This document shows, piece after piece, positions 44,834 to 53,992 of a stretch of 64,000 bases of DNA. This DNA comes from JAQGMJ01 sp036498945 (GTDB lineage: Bacteria; Pseudomonadota; Gammaproteobacteria; Burkholderiales; JAEUOS01). The position numbers and the translations under genes were made by a program. Where the stretch lies: NCBI GenBank assembly GCA_036498945.1, contig DASYEQ010000061.1, positions 1-64,000 on the forward strand, read 5' to 3'. Below the pieces are notes generated by a model. That model did not search any database. It worked only from the letters and a program-made list of their open reading frames with translations, and was not told the DNA's origin. The first letter of the stretch is position 1. Each line of letters starts with the position of its first letter.

Positions 44834-45568
44834 CTCCATGCCACCCGCGGCATAGGCGTGTGCCGCCTCCGGCGTGCGCAGGAAGCGGATCAGGTCCTTT
44901 GCTGCCTGCACCTGCATGGCGCCGTTGAACAGGCCGGCGGAAAACACGGTGTACATCTGCAGATCGCCCGGCAGCGGGCCGATGTAATCGGCACCGGGCG
45001 TGCCGCGCAATTCGCTTTCCATCTGGATGCCGATTTCCGCCTCGCCCTTGGCCACCAGGTCGGCGACGTGGCCGCCGGCCTGCGTCCTGGCCTTGGCCTT
45101 CACCTGCGGCGCGATGCCGAGCTTGTCGATCACACCGGCGAAATACACGCCGCTGGCCCCGGTGGTGGTGTAGGTCACCGATTTCGCGTCCAGCAGGGCG
45201 CGCTTGAAGGCTTCCACCGAGCCGATGTCCGGCCGCGGCGCACCGCTTTTCACTGCCACGCCGATGCCCGAGCGCGCCAGGTCGGCGCGGCTGCCGGGGC
45301 TAAGCTTGCCGTCCTTGGCCAGGGCTTCGATCTGCGGGCCGGTGAGGATCACCATGTCCGCTGTTTCGCCCTTCTTGATGCGCTCCATGATGATGTTGGA
45401 GGTGTCGTAGCTGATGTCGAGCTTGTTGCCGCTCTTCTTCTCGTAGGCCGGCTTGAGCGTCTTCATGATAGTGGATAGCGCGGTAGACGAGATCACCTTG
45501 ATCTCGGCGGCGCCGGCAGGCGCTTGCAGCAAAGCAAAGGCCGCGGCGGCGGCGAAAAAGCGTTTCAT
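44819..45568 (-). CDS. ModA-like periplasmic substrate-binding protein
   Basis: A 249-residue secreted protein. ATG 45568 opens MKRFFAAAAAFALLQAPAGAA, a signal peptide, and is preceded by a strong GGAGGAG ribosome-binding site. The fold motifs (IKVISSTALSTIMKTLKPAYE, MVILTGPQIEALAKDG, and AAKDLIRFLRTPEAA at the end) match the molybdate/sulfate-type SBP_bac_11 family. No ModB or ModC genes are adjacent, and the gene is alone. It may bind an anion or organic acid and serve a distant permease, or be a divergent orphan; a molybdate role is not supported by context. Confidence 0.82.
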   Translation of the reverse strand: MKRFFAAAAAFALLQAPAGAAEIKVISSTALSTIMKTLKPAYEKKSGNKLDISYDTSNIIMERIKKGETADMVILTGPQIEALAKDGKLSPGSRADLARSGIGVAVKSGAPRPDIGSVEAFKRALLDAKSVTYTTTGASGVYFAGVIDKLGIAPQVKAKARTQAGGHVADLVAKGEAEIGIQMESELRGTPGADYIGPLPGDLQMYTVFSAGLFNGAMQVQAAKDLIRFLRTPEAAHAYAAGGMEPAPQ

Positions 45569-45790
45569 GTCTCCTCCTGTTATCGTAGGCACGTCGCGCT
45601 GCATGGCCGGGCGGCGCGAGGGTAGGGCATGTTCGCGGAAAATCGGCGATCCCGGCAGCCATCGGGCGGATAAGTGTTTCGCGCAAGGTGCTCACCGCCC
45701 GTCACTGCAAGTCACGCAAACTTCACGCGCGGCGCGCAAACTGTTCGCAACCCTTGGCACCGCGCATGCGCAAGAGGCATACTGCACACT

Positions 45791-48700
45791 ATGGACGGGA
45801 ACTCCACCACGCAAGAGCCGGCTGCCGTACCTGCGCTCGCCGCGGATCCGGCCGCGGCAGCGCAGGCAGCCCCGGCGCGATCCTTCCTGCGCCGGCTGCG
45901 CTGGAAGCGCATCGGCGTCATTGCCGTCGGACTGCTCGCGCTGTACGCGTTGATCGGCTTTCTCATCGTGCCCTGGGTGATCCGCAATCAGGTGCCCAAG
46001 CTGATGCAAAGCGAGCTGGAACGCAAGGGCGAGATCGGCCAGGTGAAGTTCAATCCCTTCACCCTGCGCCTGGAAGCACATGACTTCCACCTGATGGAAG
46101 CAAACGGCGCGCCCTTGTTCAGCCTGGGTGGCCTGGTGGTGGACCTCGACTGGGTATCGCTGCCGCGCCGCGCCTGGAGCTTTCGCGAAATCCACCTGGT
46201 CGCGCCCGGCGTCAACCTGGCGATTTCCAAGGACGGCAAATTCAACATCGCCGCGCTTCTTGCCACCCTGGACAAGAAACCGAAGGAGCCGTCTTCGGGT
46301 GGCATGCCGCGCCTGGTGGTCGACCATTTCGCGCTGGATGCCGGCAAGGTCGAGATGAAGGACGAGCGCGCCGGCTATAGCAACTCGCTCACGCCGATCG
46401 AGTTCGCGCTCGACAACTTCAGCACCTTGCCGGATCGCACCGGCCCCTACACCTTCAGCGCCAATTCCCAGCGCGGCGGCAAGATTTCGTGGAAGGGCGA
46501 TGCCTCGGTCAACCCGATCCGCGCCAGCGGCGAACTGTCGCTGGAAGGGGCGTCGTTGCCCGAACTCGCCGTCTATCTCAAGACCTACGCCAAGGTGACG
46601 CTGGCTGCAGGCACGCTCTCGCTGAGCCTGCCATACCAGGTGTCCTACAGCGATGGCAAGCTCGAAGCCAGCCTCAAGGGCGCCAAGGTGGCGCTGGCCG
46701 ACCTGGCGGTGGCCCACGAAGGCGCCAAGGATTCGTTTTTCACCCTGACGCGCTTGAATCTCACCGGGATCAACGCCGACCTGGCGCGCCGCGCCGCCAC
46801 CATCGACGAGGTGAGCGTGGGCGGCGGCAAGCTGGCCATCCGCCGCGACGCGCAGGGGCAGCTCGACGTCGCCAACCTGATGGCGCAAAGTCCCGCGCAC
46901 CCCGCCAGCAGCGGCGCCGCCGTCACCGCCGCCAGCTGGAAGCTGGGCGTGAAGCAGGTGGCATTCGACAACCTTGCCTTCGGCCTGGTCGACGAGACCA
47001 TCAGCCCGCCGCTGCGGGTGACAGCCGACAAGCTGCAATTGCACATGGCCGTCGATGCCGCCCAGGAAAACGGCCCGCCGCAGGTAAAGGTGAGCAATGC
47101 GCAGTTGGCAATCAGCAACCTGGCTGCGGCCAGCGGCACGCAGGTACTGTTGCAGGTCAGGCAGCAGGGCTTCGACGATGGCGAGTTCGATCTCGGCGCG
47201 CAGCGCGCCTCCTTCGGGCGCGTCTACGTCGACGGCGGCGAGGTCAAGGTGGCGCGCGATGCCCAGGGCAAGCTCAACCTGATGGGGCTGTTGCCCACCG
47301 GCGGCGCGCGCGCCAAGAACGCGGTGGAGGCCACCCAGGCGCCGCAGGCGCCGTGGGATGCGCGCATCAAGTCGCTGGAACTGGGCGGTTTCGCCGCCGA
47401 CATCGAGGACGCGGGCAGCGGCCTGCGCCTGCACGCGCAGGACATCCGCGCCAAGGCGCAGGCAGTCAGCACGGATCTGAAGCAGGCGGTGAAATTCGAT
47501 GCCGGCTTCAAGCTCAAGGAGGGCGGCGAATTCTCCGCGCAGGGCAGCGCCACGCCGGCTACCGGCGCCGTCGACGCCAACGTGCGCGTGAGCAAGCTGC
47601 CATTGAACATCGCGCAGCCGGCGCTGGCGAAATTCGTCCATCTCAAGCTGGCCGGTGGCAGCGTCAGCGCCCGGGGAAAGCTGACCGTGGGTGGCGACGG
47701 GCGGCGCGCCGCGGCCTTGCGCTACGCCGGCAGCTTCGAAGTGCCGGGCCTGGTGCTCAACGAGGAAGACGGCGATCTGTTCGCCTCCTGGAAGAGCGTG
47801 GGCGCGGAAAAGCTGTTTCTCTCAATCCAGCCCAACCGGCTGGAGATTCCCGAGCTGCGCATCGTCGAGCCCAACGCCAAGCTGCTGATCGAAGAGGACC
47901 GCAGCCTCAACGCCGCGCGCCTGCTGGTCAAGCCGGCAACCAGCGGCGCCAGTGTGCAGGCGCCCGTCGCCGCTGCAGCGCTGTCCGCAGGCGGCGCGGC
48001 ACCCGCCGCGGCCAAGGGCGACGAGAATGGCTTCCCGGTGGCGATCCGCCGCGTGCGCATCGACCATGGCAAGCTCGATTTCGCCGACCTCTCGCTGCGC
48101 CCGCAATTTGGCGCCAAGATCCACGAGCTCTCCGGTGTCATCACCGGGCTTTCCTCCAGCCGCAGCTCGCGCAGCCAGATCGAGCTCGACGGCAGCGTCG
48201 ACGAATATGGCCTGGCGCGCATCCGCGGCGAGCTCAATCCCTTCTCGCCGAAGGACAACACCGACGTCAACGTGGTGTTCAAGAATGTGGACATGGTGTC
48301 GGCCTCGCCCTACACCATGAAATTCGCCGGCTACAAGATCGCCGAAGGCAAGATTTCGCTCGACCTCAAATACAAGGTGCGCGACAGCAAGCTGGAAGGC
48401 GACAACCAGGTAGTGATCGACCAGTTGAAGCTCGGCGAGCGCGTCGACAGCCCCGAGGCCATGAAGCTGCCGCTGGAACTGGCGATTGCGATTCTCAAGG
48501 ACAAGGACGGGCGCATCGACCTGGGACTGCCTGTCTCGGGCGACTTGAACGACCCGCAATTCAGCTATGGCGCCGTGGTGTGGAAGGCGATCACCAACGT
48601 GCTCACCAAGATCGTCACCGCGCCGTTCCGTGCCCTGGGTTCGCTCCTGGGCATCAGCGGTGGCGACAAGCTGGAGGCCATCGACTTCGACCCTGGCAGC

Positions 48701-49396
48701 GCCAAGATCTTGCCGCCGGAGCGCGAAAAGATCAAGCAGGTGGCGCAGGTGCTGGCCAAGCGCGAGCAATTGAAACTCACCGCCCCCGCGCAATACAGCG
48801 AAGCCGCCGACGGCGCCGCGCTGAAGACGCGCGCGGTGCGCGATGAGATCGCCAAGCGCGCCAAGATCACCCTGGCCCCGGGCGAAGAGCCCGGCCCGCT
48901 CGATCTGCAGGACCGCCACGTGCGCAGCGCCTTGCGCGACCTCTATACCGAACGCTTCGGCAGCGCCGAATACGACAAGGCCAAGGCCGAAGCGGAAAAA
49001 GCCGCGCCCGGCACCGCGCCGAAACCGGCGCCGCAGGAAGAGGCGGAGAAAAAGGCCGGCTCAGGCGCAGCCGCCAACCCCGCTTCCACCAAGGCGGGCG
49101 ACGAGCCCGGCAAGATTTCGGTGTTCCAGCGCATGGGCCGCCTGGTCTCGGGCGAACCGCAGGTGGCCGATGCCGGCGACTTCTACCGCAAGCTGCGCCA
49201 GCGCCTGGAAACGCAGCAGCCGCTGCCCGCCGACGCACTGACGCAGCTCGGCCAGCAACGCGCCCAGGCGATCGTCGCCGCGCTCACCGCCGATGGCGTG
49301 GATGCCGCCCGCGCTATTGCGGGCGCGCCGGAAAAGGTCGAAGCCGAGCCGGGCAAGGCAGTGCCGCTGAAGCTGGCGCTGGGCAGCAGCAAGTAG
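45791..49396 (+). CDS. DUF748/AsmA-like large envelope protein
   Basis: A 1,201-residue protein with an Ala/Pro-rich cytosolic N terminus, one span at about residues 43-62 (IGVIAVGLLALYALIGFLIV) and a huge periplasmic region of AsmA-like beta-rich repeats (FNPFTLRLEAHDFHL, LVVDLDWVSLPRRAWSFREI). The conserved DUF748 block is present near residue 910 (LPVSGDLNDPQFSYGAVVWK), followed by an OmpA-like IDFDPGSAKI segment. Members resemble proteins now thought to bridge inner and outer membranes for lipid movement. The start ATG 45791 fits the membrane topology; the frame extends upstream to 45674 without signal features. Monocistronic. Confidence 0.88.
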   Translation: MDGNSTTQEPAAVPALAADPAAAAQAAPARSFLRRLRWKRIGVIAVGLLALYALIGFLIVPWVIRNQVPKLMQSELERKGEIGQVKFNPFTLRLEAHDFHLMEANGAPLFSLGGLVVDLDWVSLPRRAWSFREIHLVAPGVNLAISKDGKFNIAALLATLDKKPKEPSSGGMPRLVVDHFALDAGKVEMKDERAGYSNSLTPIEFALDNFSTLPDRTGPYTFSANSQRGGKISWKGDASVNPIRASGELSLEGASLPELAVYLKTYAKVTLAAGTLSLSLPYQVSYSDGKLEASLKGAKVALADLAVAHEGAKDSFFTLTRLNLTGINADLARRAATIDEVSVGGGKLAIRRDAQGQLDVANLMAQSPAHPASSGAAVTAASWKLGVKQVAFDNLAFGLVDETISPPLRVTADKLQLHMAVDAAQENGPPQVKVSNAQLAISNLAAASGTQVLLQVRQQGFDDGEFDLGAQRASFGRVYVDGGEVKVARDAQGKLNLMGLLPTGGARAKNAVEATQAPQAPWDARIKSLELGGFAADIEDAGSGLRLHAQDIRAKAQAVSTDLKQAVKFDAGFKLKEGGEFSAQGSATPATGAVDANVRVSKLPLNIAQPALAKFVHLKLAGGSVSARGKLTVGGDGRRAAALRYAGSFEVPGLVLNEEDGDLFASWKSVGAEKLFLSIQPNRLEIPELRIVEPNAKLLIEEDRSLNAARLLVKPATSGASVQAPVAAAALSAGGAAPAAAKGDENGFPVAIRRVRIDHGKLDFADLSLRPQFGAKIHELSGVITGLSSSRSSRSQIELDGSVDEYGLARIRGELNPFSPKDNTDVNVVFKNVDMVSASPYTMKFAGYKIAEGKISLDLKYKVRDSKLEGDNQVVIDQLKLGERVDSPEAMKLPLELAIAILKDKDGRIDLGLPVSGDLNDPQFSYGAVVWKAITNVLTKIVTAPFRALGSLLGISGGDKLEAIDFDPGSAKILPPEREKIKQVAQVLAKREQLKLTAPAQYSEAADGAALKTRAVRDEIAKRAKITLAPGEEPGPLDLQDRHVRSALRDLYTERFGSAEYDKAKAEAEKAAPGTAPKPAPQEEAEKKAGSGAAANPASTKAGDEPGKISVFQRMGRLVSGEPQVADAGDFYRKLRQRLETQQPLPADALTQLGQQRAQAIVAALTADGVDAARAIAGAPEKVEAEPGKAVPLKLALGSSK

Positions 49397-49417
49397 CTCG
49401 CGGCGGCCACGCCTGGG

Positions 49418-49969
49418 CTAGGCGTCGATCCACTTTCGCGTTTCCTTCAGCACCTCGTCCGACAGCTTGGTGTCGTCGGCGAGGCGCGCCAGCAGCATCG
49501 CGCCCACCATCGCCGACCAGCTGCCGATGGCGGCGCGGCGCTTTTCTGCCGCTGTCTTGCCGGGAGCACTCAGGCTGAGGCTCTCGATCTGCGCGCGCAG
49601 GGAATCGGTCATCACGCGGCGTAATTCGGCAGAGCCGCGCACCGCCTCCGTGCCGAGCGCCGAGAACATGCAGGAATCGGTCAGGTCGTCGCGGTGCTCG
49701 GGCCTCAGATAGGCGTCGGCATAGCGCGCCAGGCCGACGCGCTCGGCGGGGCGCACGCCGTCTTTCGGCGTCAGCACGTGCAGGCTGGCCTGGGTGATCA
49801 GGGCATCCTTGGAATCGAAATAGCCATAGAAGGCGCCGTGAGTGAGGCCCGCCCCGCTCATCACCTCGGCCACGGTCACGCCCTCGAAACCGCGCTCGCG
49901 AAATAGCCGCGCGGCGGCTTCCAGGATGGCTTCGCGGTTTTTTGCAACCTGTTCACGACTGATTTTCAT
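49418..49969 (-). CDS. TetR-family transcriptional regulator
   Basis: A 183-residue repressor. The HTH is standard (REAILEAAARLFRERGFEG, then VAEVMSGAGLTHGAFYGYFDSKDAL), with a C-terminal domain of the TetR_C-type that lacks an obvious ligand signature. Divergent from the SDR gene; their 154-bp intergenic region has a clear dyad in a promoter spacer. Likely represses the SDR gene and itself. Confidence 0.88.
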   Translation of the reverse strand: MKISREQVAKNREAILEAAARLFRERGFEGVTVAEVMSGAGLTHGAFYGYFDSKDALITQASLHVLTPKDGVRPAERVGLARYADAYLRPEHRDDLTDSCMFSALGTEAVRGSAELRRVMTDSLRAQIESLSLSAPGKTAAEKRRAAIGSWSAMVGAMLLARLADDTKLSDEVLKETRKWIDA

Positions 49970-50006
49970 GGCTTTCCGGCAGGACCCTGTGCCCCGAAAT
50001 TAATGC

Positions 50007-50035
50007 TTGACATTTTACATGATAGTTATCATGAT
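50007..50035 (+). promoter_or_regulatory. Promoter/operator for the TetR-SDR pair
   Basis: TTGACA (50007-50012), a 17-bp spacer and CATGAT (50030-50035) resemble a sigma-70 promoter. CATGATA-GT-TATCATG (50018-50033) is a 7-bp perfect inverted repeat lying across the spacer and into the -10, the usual position for a TetR operator. A weaker CATGA-N6-TCATG repeat overlaps just downstream. Confidence 0.65.
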
Positions 50036-50123
50036 TGTATTCATGATGTTTGTAATGATTAATATCTGACATTGCAAGGCGCCATGCGCCGCGACCCATT
50101 CAACGCTTTCAAGGAGATTCATC

Positions 50124-50906
50124 ATGAGCAAGAAAACCACTGCCCTGATCACCGGCGCCTCCACCGGCATTGGCGCCACCTACGCGGAGCGCCTGGCGCG
50201 CCGCGGCCACGACCTTGTACTGGTGGCGCGCGACATCAAGCGCCTGGAAGAACTGGCCAAGCGCTTGCGCGTGGAGACCGGCGTAGCCGTCGACCTCCTG
50301 CCCGCCGACCTCACCAGGGCCGAAGATCTCGCCAAGGTCGAAGCACGCCTGCGCGAAGACGCGAAGATCGGCCTGTTGGTCAACAACGCCGGCATGGCCG
50401 CCCACGGCAGCTACGCCAGCCCGGATTTGCAGGGATGGCAAAGCCTGATCGCCCTCAACATCACCGCGCTCACGCGGTTGACCGGCGCCGTGTTGCCGCG
50501 CTACCTGGAGCAGGGCGGCGGCGACATCATCAACATCGCCTCCGTGTTGGCGTTTGCACCGGAAATGCCGCTTGGGCCGTACGCCGCCACCAAGTCCTTC
50601 GTCGTCACCCTGACGCAGGGCATCAACGCCGAAGTTGGCGCACGCGGCGTCTACGCGCAGGCGGTGTTGCCGGCCGCCACGCGCACCGAAATCTGGGAAC
50701 GCTCCGGCCGCGACGTCAACAGCCTGGCGGGCGTGATGGAAGTGGGGGAGATGGTCGATGCCGCGCTGGTCGGCTATGACCGCCGCGAAACCATCACCTT
50801 GCCGTCGCTGCCGGATGCGGCACAATGGGATGCGTACGACAGCGCGCGCAAGGCAATGCTGCCGAATGTCTCGCAGTCGCATGCGGCGGCGCGCTATCGC
50901 GCCTGA
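50124..50906 (+). CDS. Short-chain dehydrogenase/reductase (SDR)
   Basis: A 260-residue classical SDR. TGASTGIG near residue 12, NNAGM near 91, the catalytic Ser in NIASVLAF and Tyr/Lys in YAATK near 154-158 are intact. AAGGAGA lies 7 bp ahead of the ATG. It is probably a cytoplasmic NADP-linked reductase of a small carbonyl compound, induced when the divergent TetR repressor is released. It ends in a strong terminator. Confidence 0.9.
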   Translation: MSKKTTALITGASTGIGATYAERLARRGHDLVLVARDIKRLEELAKRLRVETGVAVDLLPADLTRAEDLAKVEARLREDAKIGLLVNNAGMAAHGSYASPDLQGWQSLIALNITALTRLTGAVLPRYLEQGGGDIINIASVLAFAPEMPLGPYAATKSFVVTLTQGINAEVGARGVYAQAVLPAATRTEIWERSGRDVNSLAGVMEVGEMVDAALVGYDRRETITLPSLPDAAQWDAYDSARKAMLPNVSQSHAAARYRA

Positions 50907-50950
50907 GCTTCCCCGGCCTTCGGACGGTTCATCCCGAGCGGATTCATTCA

Positions 50951-50983
50951 CAGGCGGCGCTTATGCGCCGCCTGTGCTTTTTC
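50951..50983 (+). terminator. Intrinsic terminator after the SDR gene
   Basis: CAGGCGGCGC-TTAT-GCGCCGCCTG is a 10-bp perfect stem followed by TGCTTTTT. Confidence 0.88.
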
Positions 50984-51036
50984 GCATGCCCAGAGCGATG
51001 CTCGCCCGCGGATGCCGCGGAAACAAACAATTTCGC

Positions 51037-51060
51037 CGCCGCGCGGTTGACCGCGCGGCG
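51037..51060. repeat. GC-rich 10-bp inverted repeat
   Basis: CGCCGCGCGG-TTGA-CCGCGCGGCG is a perfect stem-loop between the SDR terminator and the Bug (7) gene. It lacks a T-run on the plus strand; on the minus strand AAATTGTTTG follows. Possibly a leader hairpin or a minus-strand terminator. Confidence 0.4.
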
Positions 51061-51142
51061 CGATCTGCCCTACGCTTGAAGATCGCTCGCCCGTTTGGGC
51101 ATCGATACGATGAACAAGATATTGAAGATGGAGACAAGCACA

Positions 51143-52090
51143 ATGATCAAGTGGAGCAGGGCATTTGCCGCGGCGACGGCGCTGATGCTGCCGTGGCTGG
51201 CGCAGGGCGCCGATACGGTGAAGATCGTGGTGCCCTTTGCCGCCGGCGGGCCGGTGGACATGACGGCGCGCGTGCTGCAGGCGGGGCTTTCCAAAGAACT
51301 CGGCAAGACGGTGATCGTGGAAAACCGCGGCGGCGTCGGCGGCACCCTGGGCGGCGCCTATGTCGCCAAGGCGCCGGCGGACGGCCTCACCGTGCTGCTG
51401 GCCTCCTCCAGCTTCGTGATGGCCGCGGGCACGGTGGCCAACATTCCCTATGACGCGCGCAAGGAACTGACGCCGATCGCGATGGTGGGCGAGGTGCAAA
51501 CCCTGCTGGTGGCGCGTAACAGCCTCGACGTCAAGGACGTCAAGGACCTGATCGCCAAAGGCAAGGCCGGCGCCAAATTCAGCTACGGCTCATCGGGCAT
51601 TGGTTCGACCATGCATATCGGCGTCGAAATGATGAACATGGCCTACGGTACGCACTTCGTTCACGTGCCTTACCGCGGCGCCGGGCCCGCGCTGACCGAC
51701 CTGATGGCCGGCACCATCGACTTCCTCAATGCCGACGTGCCGGTGCTGACGCCTTATGTCAAAGACCACCGCGTCAAAGCCCTGGTGATCTTCGACAGCA
51801 AGCGCTCCACCCATCTGCCCGAGGTGCCGGACAACGTCGAGGCCGGCGTGCCGCAACTGCAGATGACCAATTGGTACGGCCTGTTCCTGCCCGCCGGCAC
51901 GCCGGTGGCGGCGCGCACGCAGCTGGAAAAGGCGGTTCTCGCGGTCGCCAATTCACCCGACGTCGCCGCCAAGCTGGCGGCTGCCGGCATGAGCAAGGCG
52001 CTCGACACGGCCGCCTTCCAGAAGCGCGTGAACGCCGACTTCGACCGCTGGCTGCCGTTCATCAAGAAGGCGGGCATTCGCTCGGAGTAA
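51143..52090 (+). CDS. Bug/TctC-family periplasmic receptor (7)
   Basis: A 315-residue receptor. Of several in-frame ATGs, 51143 is chosen because GGAGACA precedes it and MIKWSRAFAAATALMLPWLAQG is a good signal peptide. Mature motifs are TVKIVVPFAAGGPVDMTAR, VENRGGVGGT, PADGLTVLL and HVPYRGAGPAL. It stands alone, flanked by terminators, far from the other receptors and without a permease. Confidence 0.91.
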   Translation: MIKWSRAFAAATALMLPWLAQGADTVKIVVPFAAGGPVDMTARVLQAGLSKELGKTVIVENRGGVGGTLGGAYVAKAPADGLTVLLASSSFVMAAGTVANIPYDARKELTPIAMVGEVQTLLVARNSLDVKDVKDLIAKGKAGAKFSYGSSGIGSTMHIGVEMMNMAYGTHFVHVPYRGAGPALTDLMAGTIDFLNADVPVLTPYVKDHRVKALVIFDSKRSTHLPEVPDNVEAGVPQLQMTNWYGLFLPAGTPVAARTQLEKAVLAVANSPDVAAKLAAAGMSKALDTAAFQKRVNADFDRWLPFIKKAGIRSE

Positions 52091-52149
52091 GCGCGGCGGG
52101 TTAGCCCGGCTGCATCGCGGCCGCTCGCGTGGTTCGCCAGCCGCCACCA

Positions 52150-52178
52150 AAAAATAACGGCCGCTCACGCGGCCGTTT
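52150..52178 (-). terminator. Terminator for the chemoreceptor gene (and for Bug 7)
   Basis: AACGGCCGC-TCAC-GCGGCCGTT is a 9-bp perfect stem. On the minus strand it is followed by ATTTTTT, a proper terminator for the gene ending at 52217. A second hairpin, CCCGGCG-CAA-CGCCGGG, lies between it and that stop. Confidence 0.85.
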
Positions 52179-52216
52179 GGCTGCCCGGCGCAACGCCGGG
52201 CGGGTCATGTAGTCGC

Positions 52217-53833
52217 TTACGCGATCTTGAATTCCCCCACCACCTGCTGCATGTCGCCGGCGATGGTGTCGAGTTCGCGCGCGGTGCCGGCAGTGGTGCC
52301 GGCGGCGGCGCTGTTTTCCTCGGTCATTTGCGCAATCTTTTCCACCTGCTGGGCGATCGCGGTCATGGCGGTGCTTTGCTCGCGGATGGTATCGTTGATC
52401 TCGACCACCGACTTCACCGAATCGCGCGTGCTCTGGCCGATCTGGGTGATGGCGACGCTCGCCGCCTTGGCGTGGGTCACGCCCTTTTCGACGTGGTGCG
52501 AGACCTCGGCCATCGCCTTCACGCTCGCCTGTGCGCTCACCTGCATGGCAGCGATGCTCTGGGCGATTTCCTGGGTGGAAGAGGCGGTGCGCTCGGCGAG
52601 CTTGCGCACTTCGTCGGCCACCACCGCGAAGCCGCGGCCCTGCTCACCGGCACGCGCCGCTTCGATGGCGGCATTCAGCGCCAGCAGGTTGGTCTGGTCC
52701 GCCACTTCGCGGATCACGGTCACGACGGCGTTGATCTGGTGGCTGTTCTTTTCCAGTTCGGCGATGTCGCGCGAGGTCTGCTCGATGGTGCTGGCAATCG
52801 CGTGGATTTCCTCCACCGCATCGCCGATCACCTTCTCGCCGTCGACCGCGGCGCGGCCGGCGATCTCGACCAGATCATTGGTCTCGGAGGCGCGGGTGGC
52901 GACCTGGTTGATGCTGACGGTCATCTCCTCGACGGAGGCGGCCATGCTGGACGCGGCATCGCTCTGGTAGGAGGAGCTGGTGGAAACCTGGTTGGCCGCG
53001 GTGGCCAGCCCCGTGGCGGCGCCGCCGACGTTGCCGGATTTCTCGTGGATCGAGGCCAGGCTCGCCTGCATCTTGTCGACCAGGCGGTTGAAGGCGGCAG
53101 CGGTGACGCCGACTTCGTCGTTGCGCAGCACCGGCGAACGCAGAGTGAAATCGAGCTTGCCGGAGATGCGGTCGACGGCGTCGCGCATACCGTTGAGCGA
53201 GCCCACGGTGGCGCGGTAGGTGGACCAGCCCATCCAGAGGGCCAGCAGGATGGAGCCGAGCCCGCCGATGGAAAGCATCAGGATGGCGCGCTCGTACATC
53301 GCGCGGCTGGCCTTGCTGAATTCATCGCCGGCCTGCTTGTTGGCCTTGATATCGCCCGCGATCGAGGAGGCGACCTTGCGCGGCAGCGCCATGTTGTTGT
53401 CGATGATGTTGCGCGCCTCGTCCTTCTTGCCGGCGCGCGAGAGCTCAACGCTCTTGTCGATCAGTGTCATGTAGGCGTCGATGGCTTGCTCGACTTCCTT
53501 GAAGGCCTTGGTGTCGGCCTCGCCGCTGACCAGGTCCTTGGCGTATTTGTTGACATCGCGCTTGATCAGCACGCGCGCGTCGGCGATCTGCTTCTCGACG
53601 CTGGCCATGCTGGCCTCGTCCTTGTAGAGCATGTGCTTGAAGCCGAGAGTGCCCACCAGGCGCACGTTGTTGCCGAGGGTGGAAAGCACTTCGAAGCTGG
53701 GCAAGGTGTTGTCGACGACAAACTGGCCGCGCTCGCCGGTGGTCTTGAGCTGGGCGAGCGAATAGGTGCCGATGGCGACGATGCTGATGATCGAGAGGGC
53801 GATCAGGAGTTGCAGGCGTTTGGCGATGGTCAT
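52217..53833 (-). CDS. Methyl-accepting chemotaxis protein
   Basis: A 538-residue chemoreceptor. ATG 53833 begins MTIAKRLQLLIALSIISIVAIG (TM1). A periplasmic four-helix bundle spans about residues 30-190, TM2 is at about 195-215, and a HAMP domain and the cytoplasmic signalling helices follow. The conserved hairpin tip (VADQTNLLALNAAIEAARAG, then GRGFAVVADEVRKLAERT) binds CheA/CheW. No CheB/CheR-tethering pentapeptide is seen at the C terminus. Adjacent to a GGDEF protein gene on the same strand but separated from it by 159 bp. Confidence 0.95.
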   Translation of the reverse strand: MTIAKRLQLLIALSIISIVAIGTYSLAQLKTTGERGQFVVDNTLPSFEVLSTLGNNVRLVGTLGFKHMLYKDEASMASVEKQIADARVLIKRDVNKYAKDLVSGEADTKAFKEVEQAIDAYMTLIDKSVELSRAGKKDEARNIIDNNMALPRKVASSIAGDIKANKQAGDEFSKASRAMYERAILMLSIGGLGSILLALWMGWSTYRATVGSLNGMRDAVDRISGKLDFTLRSPVLRNDEVGVTAAAFNRLVDKMQASLASIHEKSGNVGGAATGLATAANQVSTSSSYQSDAASSMAASVEEMTVSINQVATRASETNDLVEIAGRAAVDGEKVIGDAVEEIHAIASTIEQTSRDIAELEKNSHQINAVVTVIREVADQTNLLALNAAIEAARAGEQGRGFAVVADEVRKLAERTASSTQEIAQSIAAMQVSAQASVKAMAEVSHHVEKGVTHAKAASVAITQIGQSTRDSVKSVVEINDTIREQSTAMTAIAQQVEKIAQMTEENSAAAGTTAGTARELDTIAGDMQQVVGEFKIA

Positions 53834-53992
53834 GTGGTACTCGCAAAGGTATGGGCGCCACCGGCAAGCCTGCCGCGGCACATCCGTTTGAGGGCGGGTG
53901 GCAACATGTTATGAGGCGCACCGCGCCGGGCAGGCGCGGAAAAAGGGGGTAAAACCCCCGCAATTCTCTTCAAGCGCGTTGCCGCGCGGCGT

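Noticed and set aside
45692..47641. 649-codon minus-strand frame opposite the DUF748 gene
   Set aside because: Antisense shadow with Arg/Gln/His bias; the plus-strand DUF748 protein has a proper span and conserved block.
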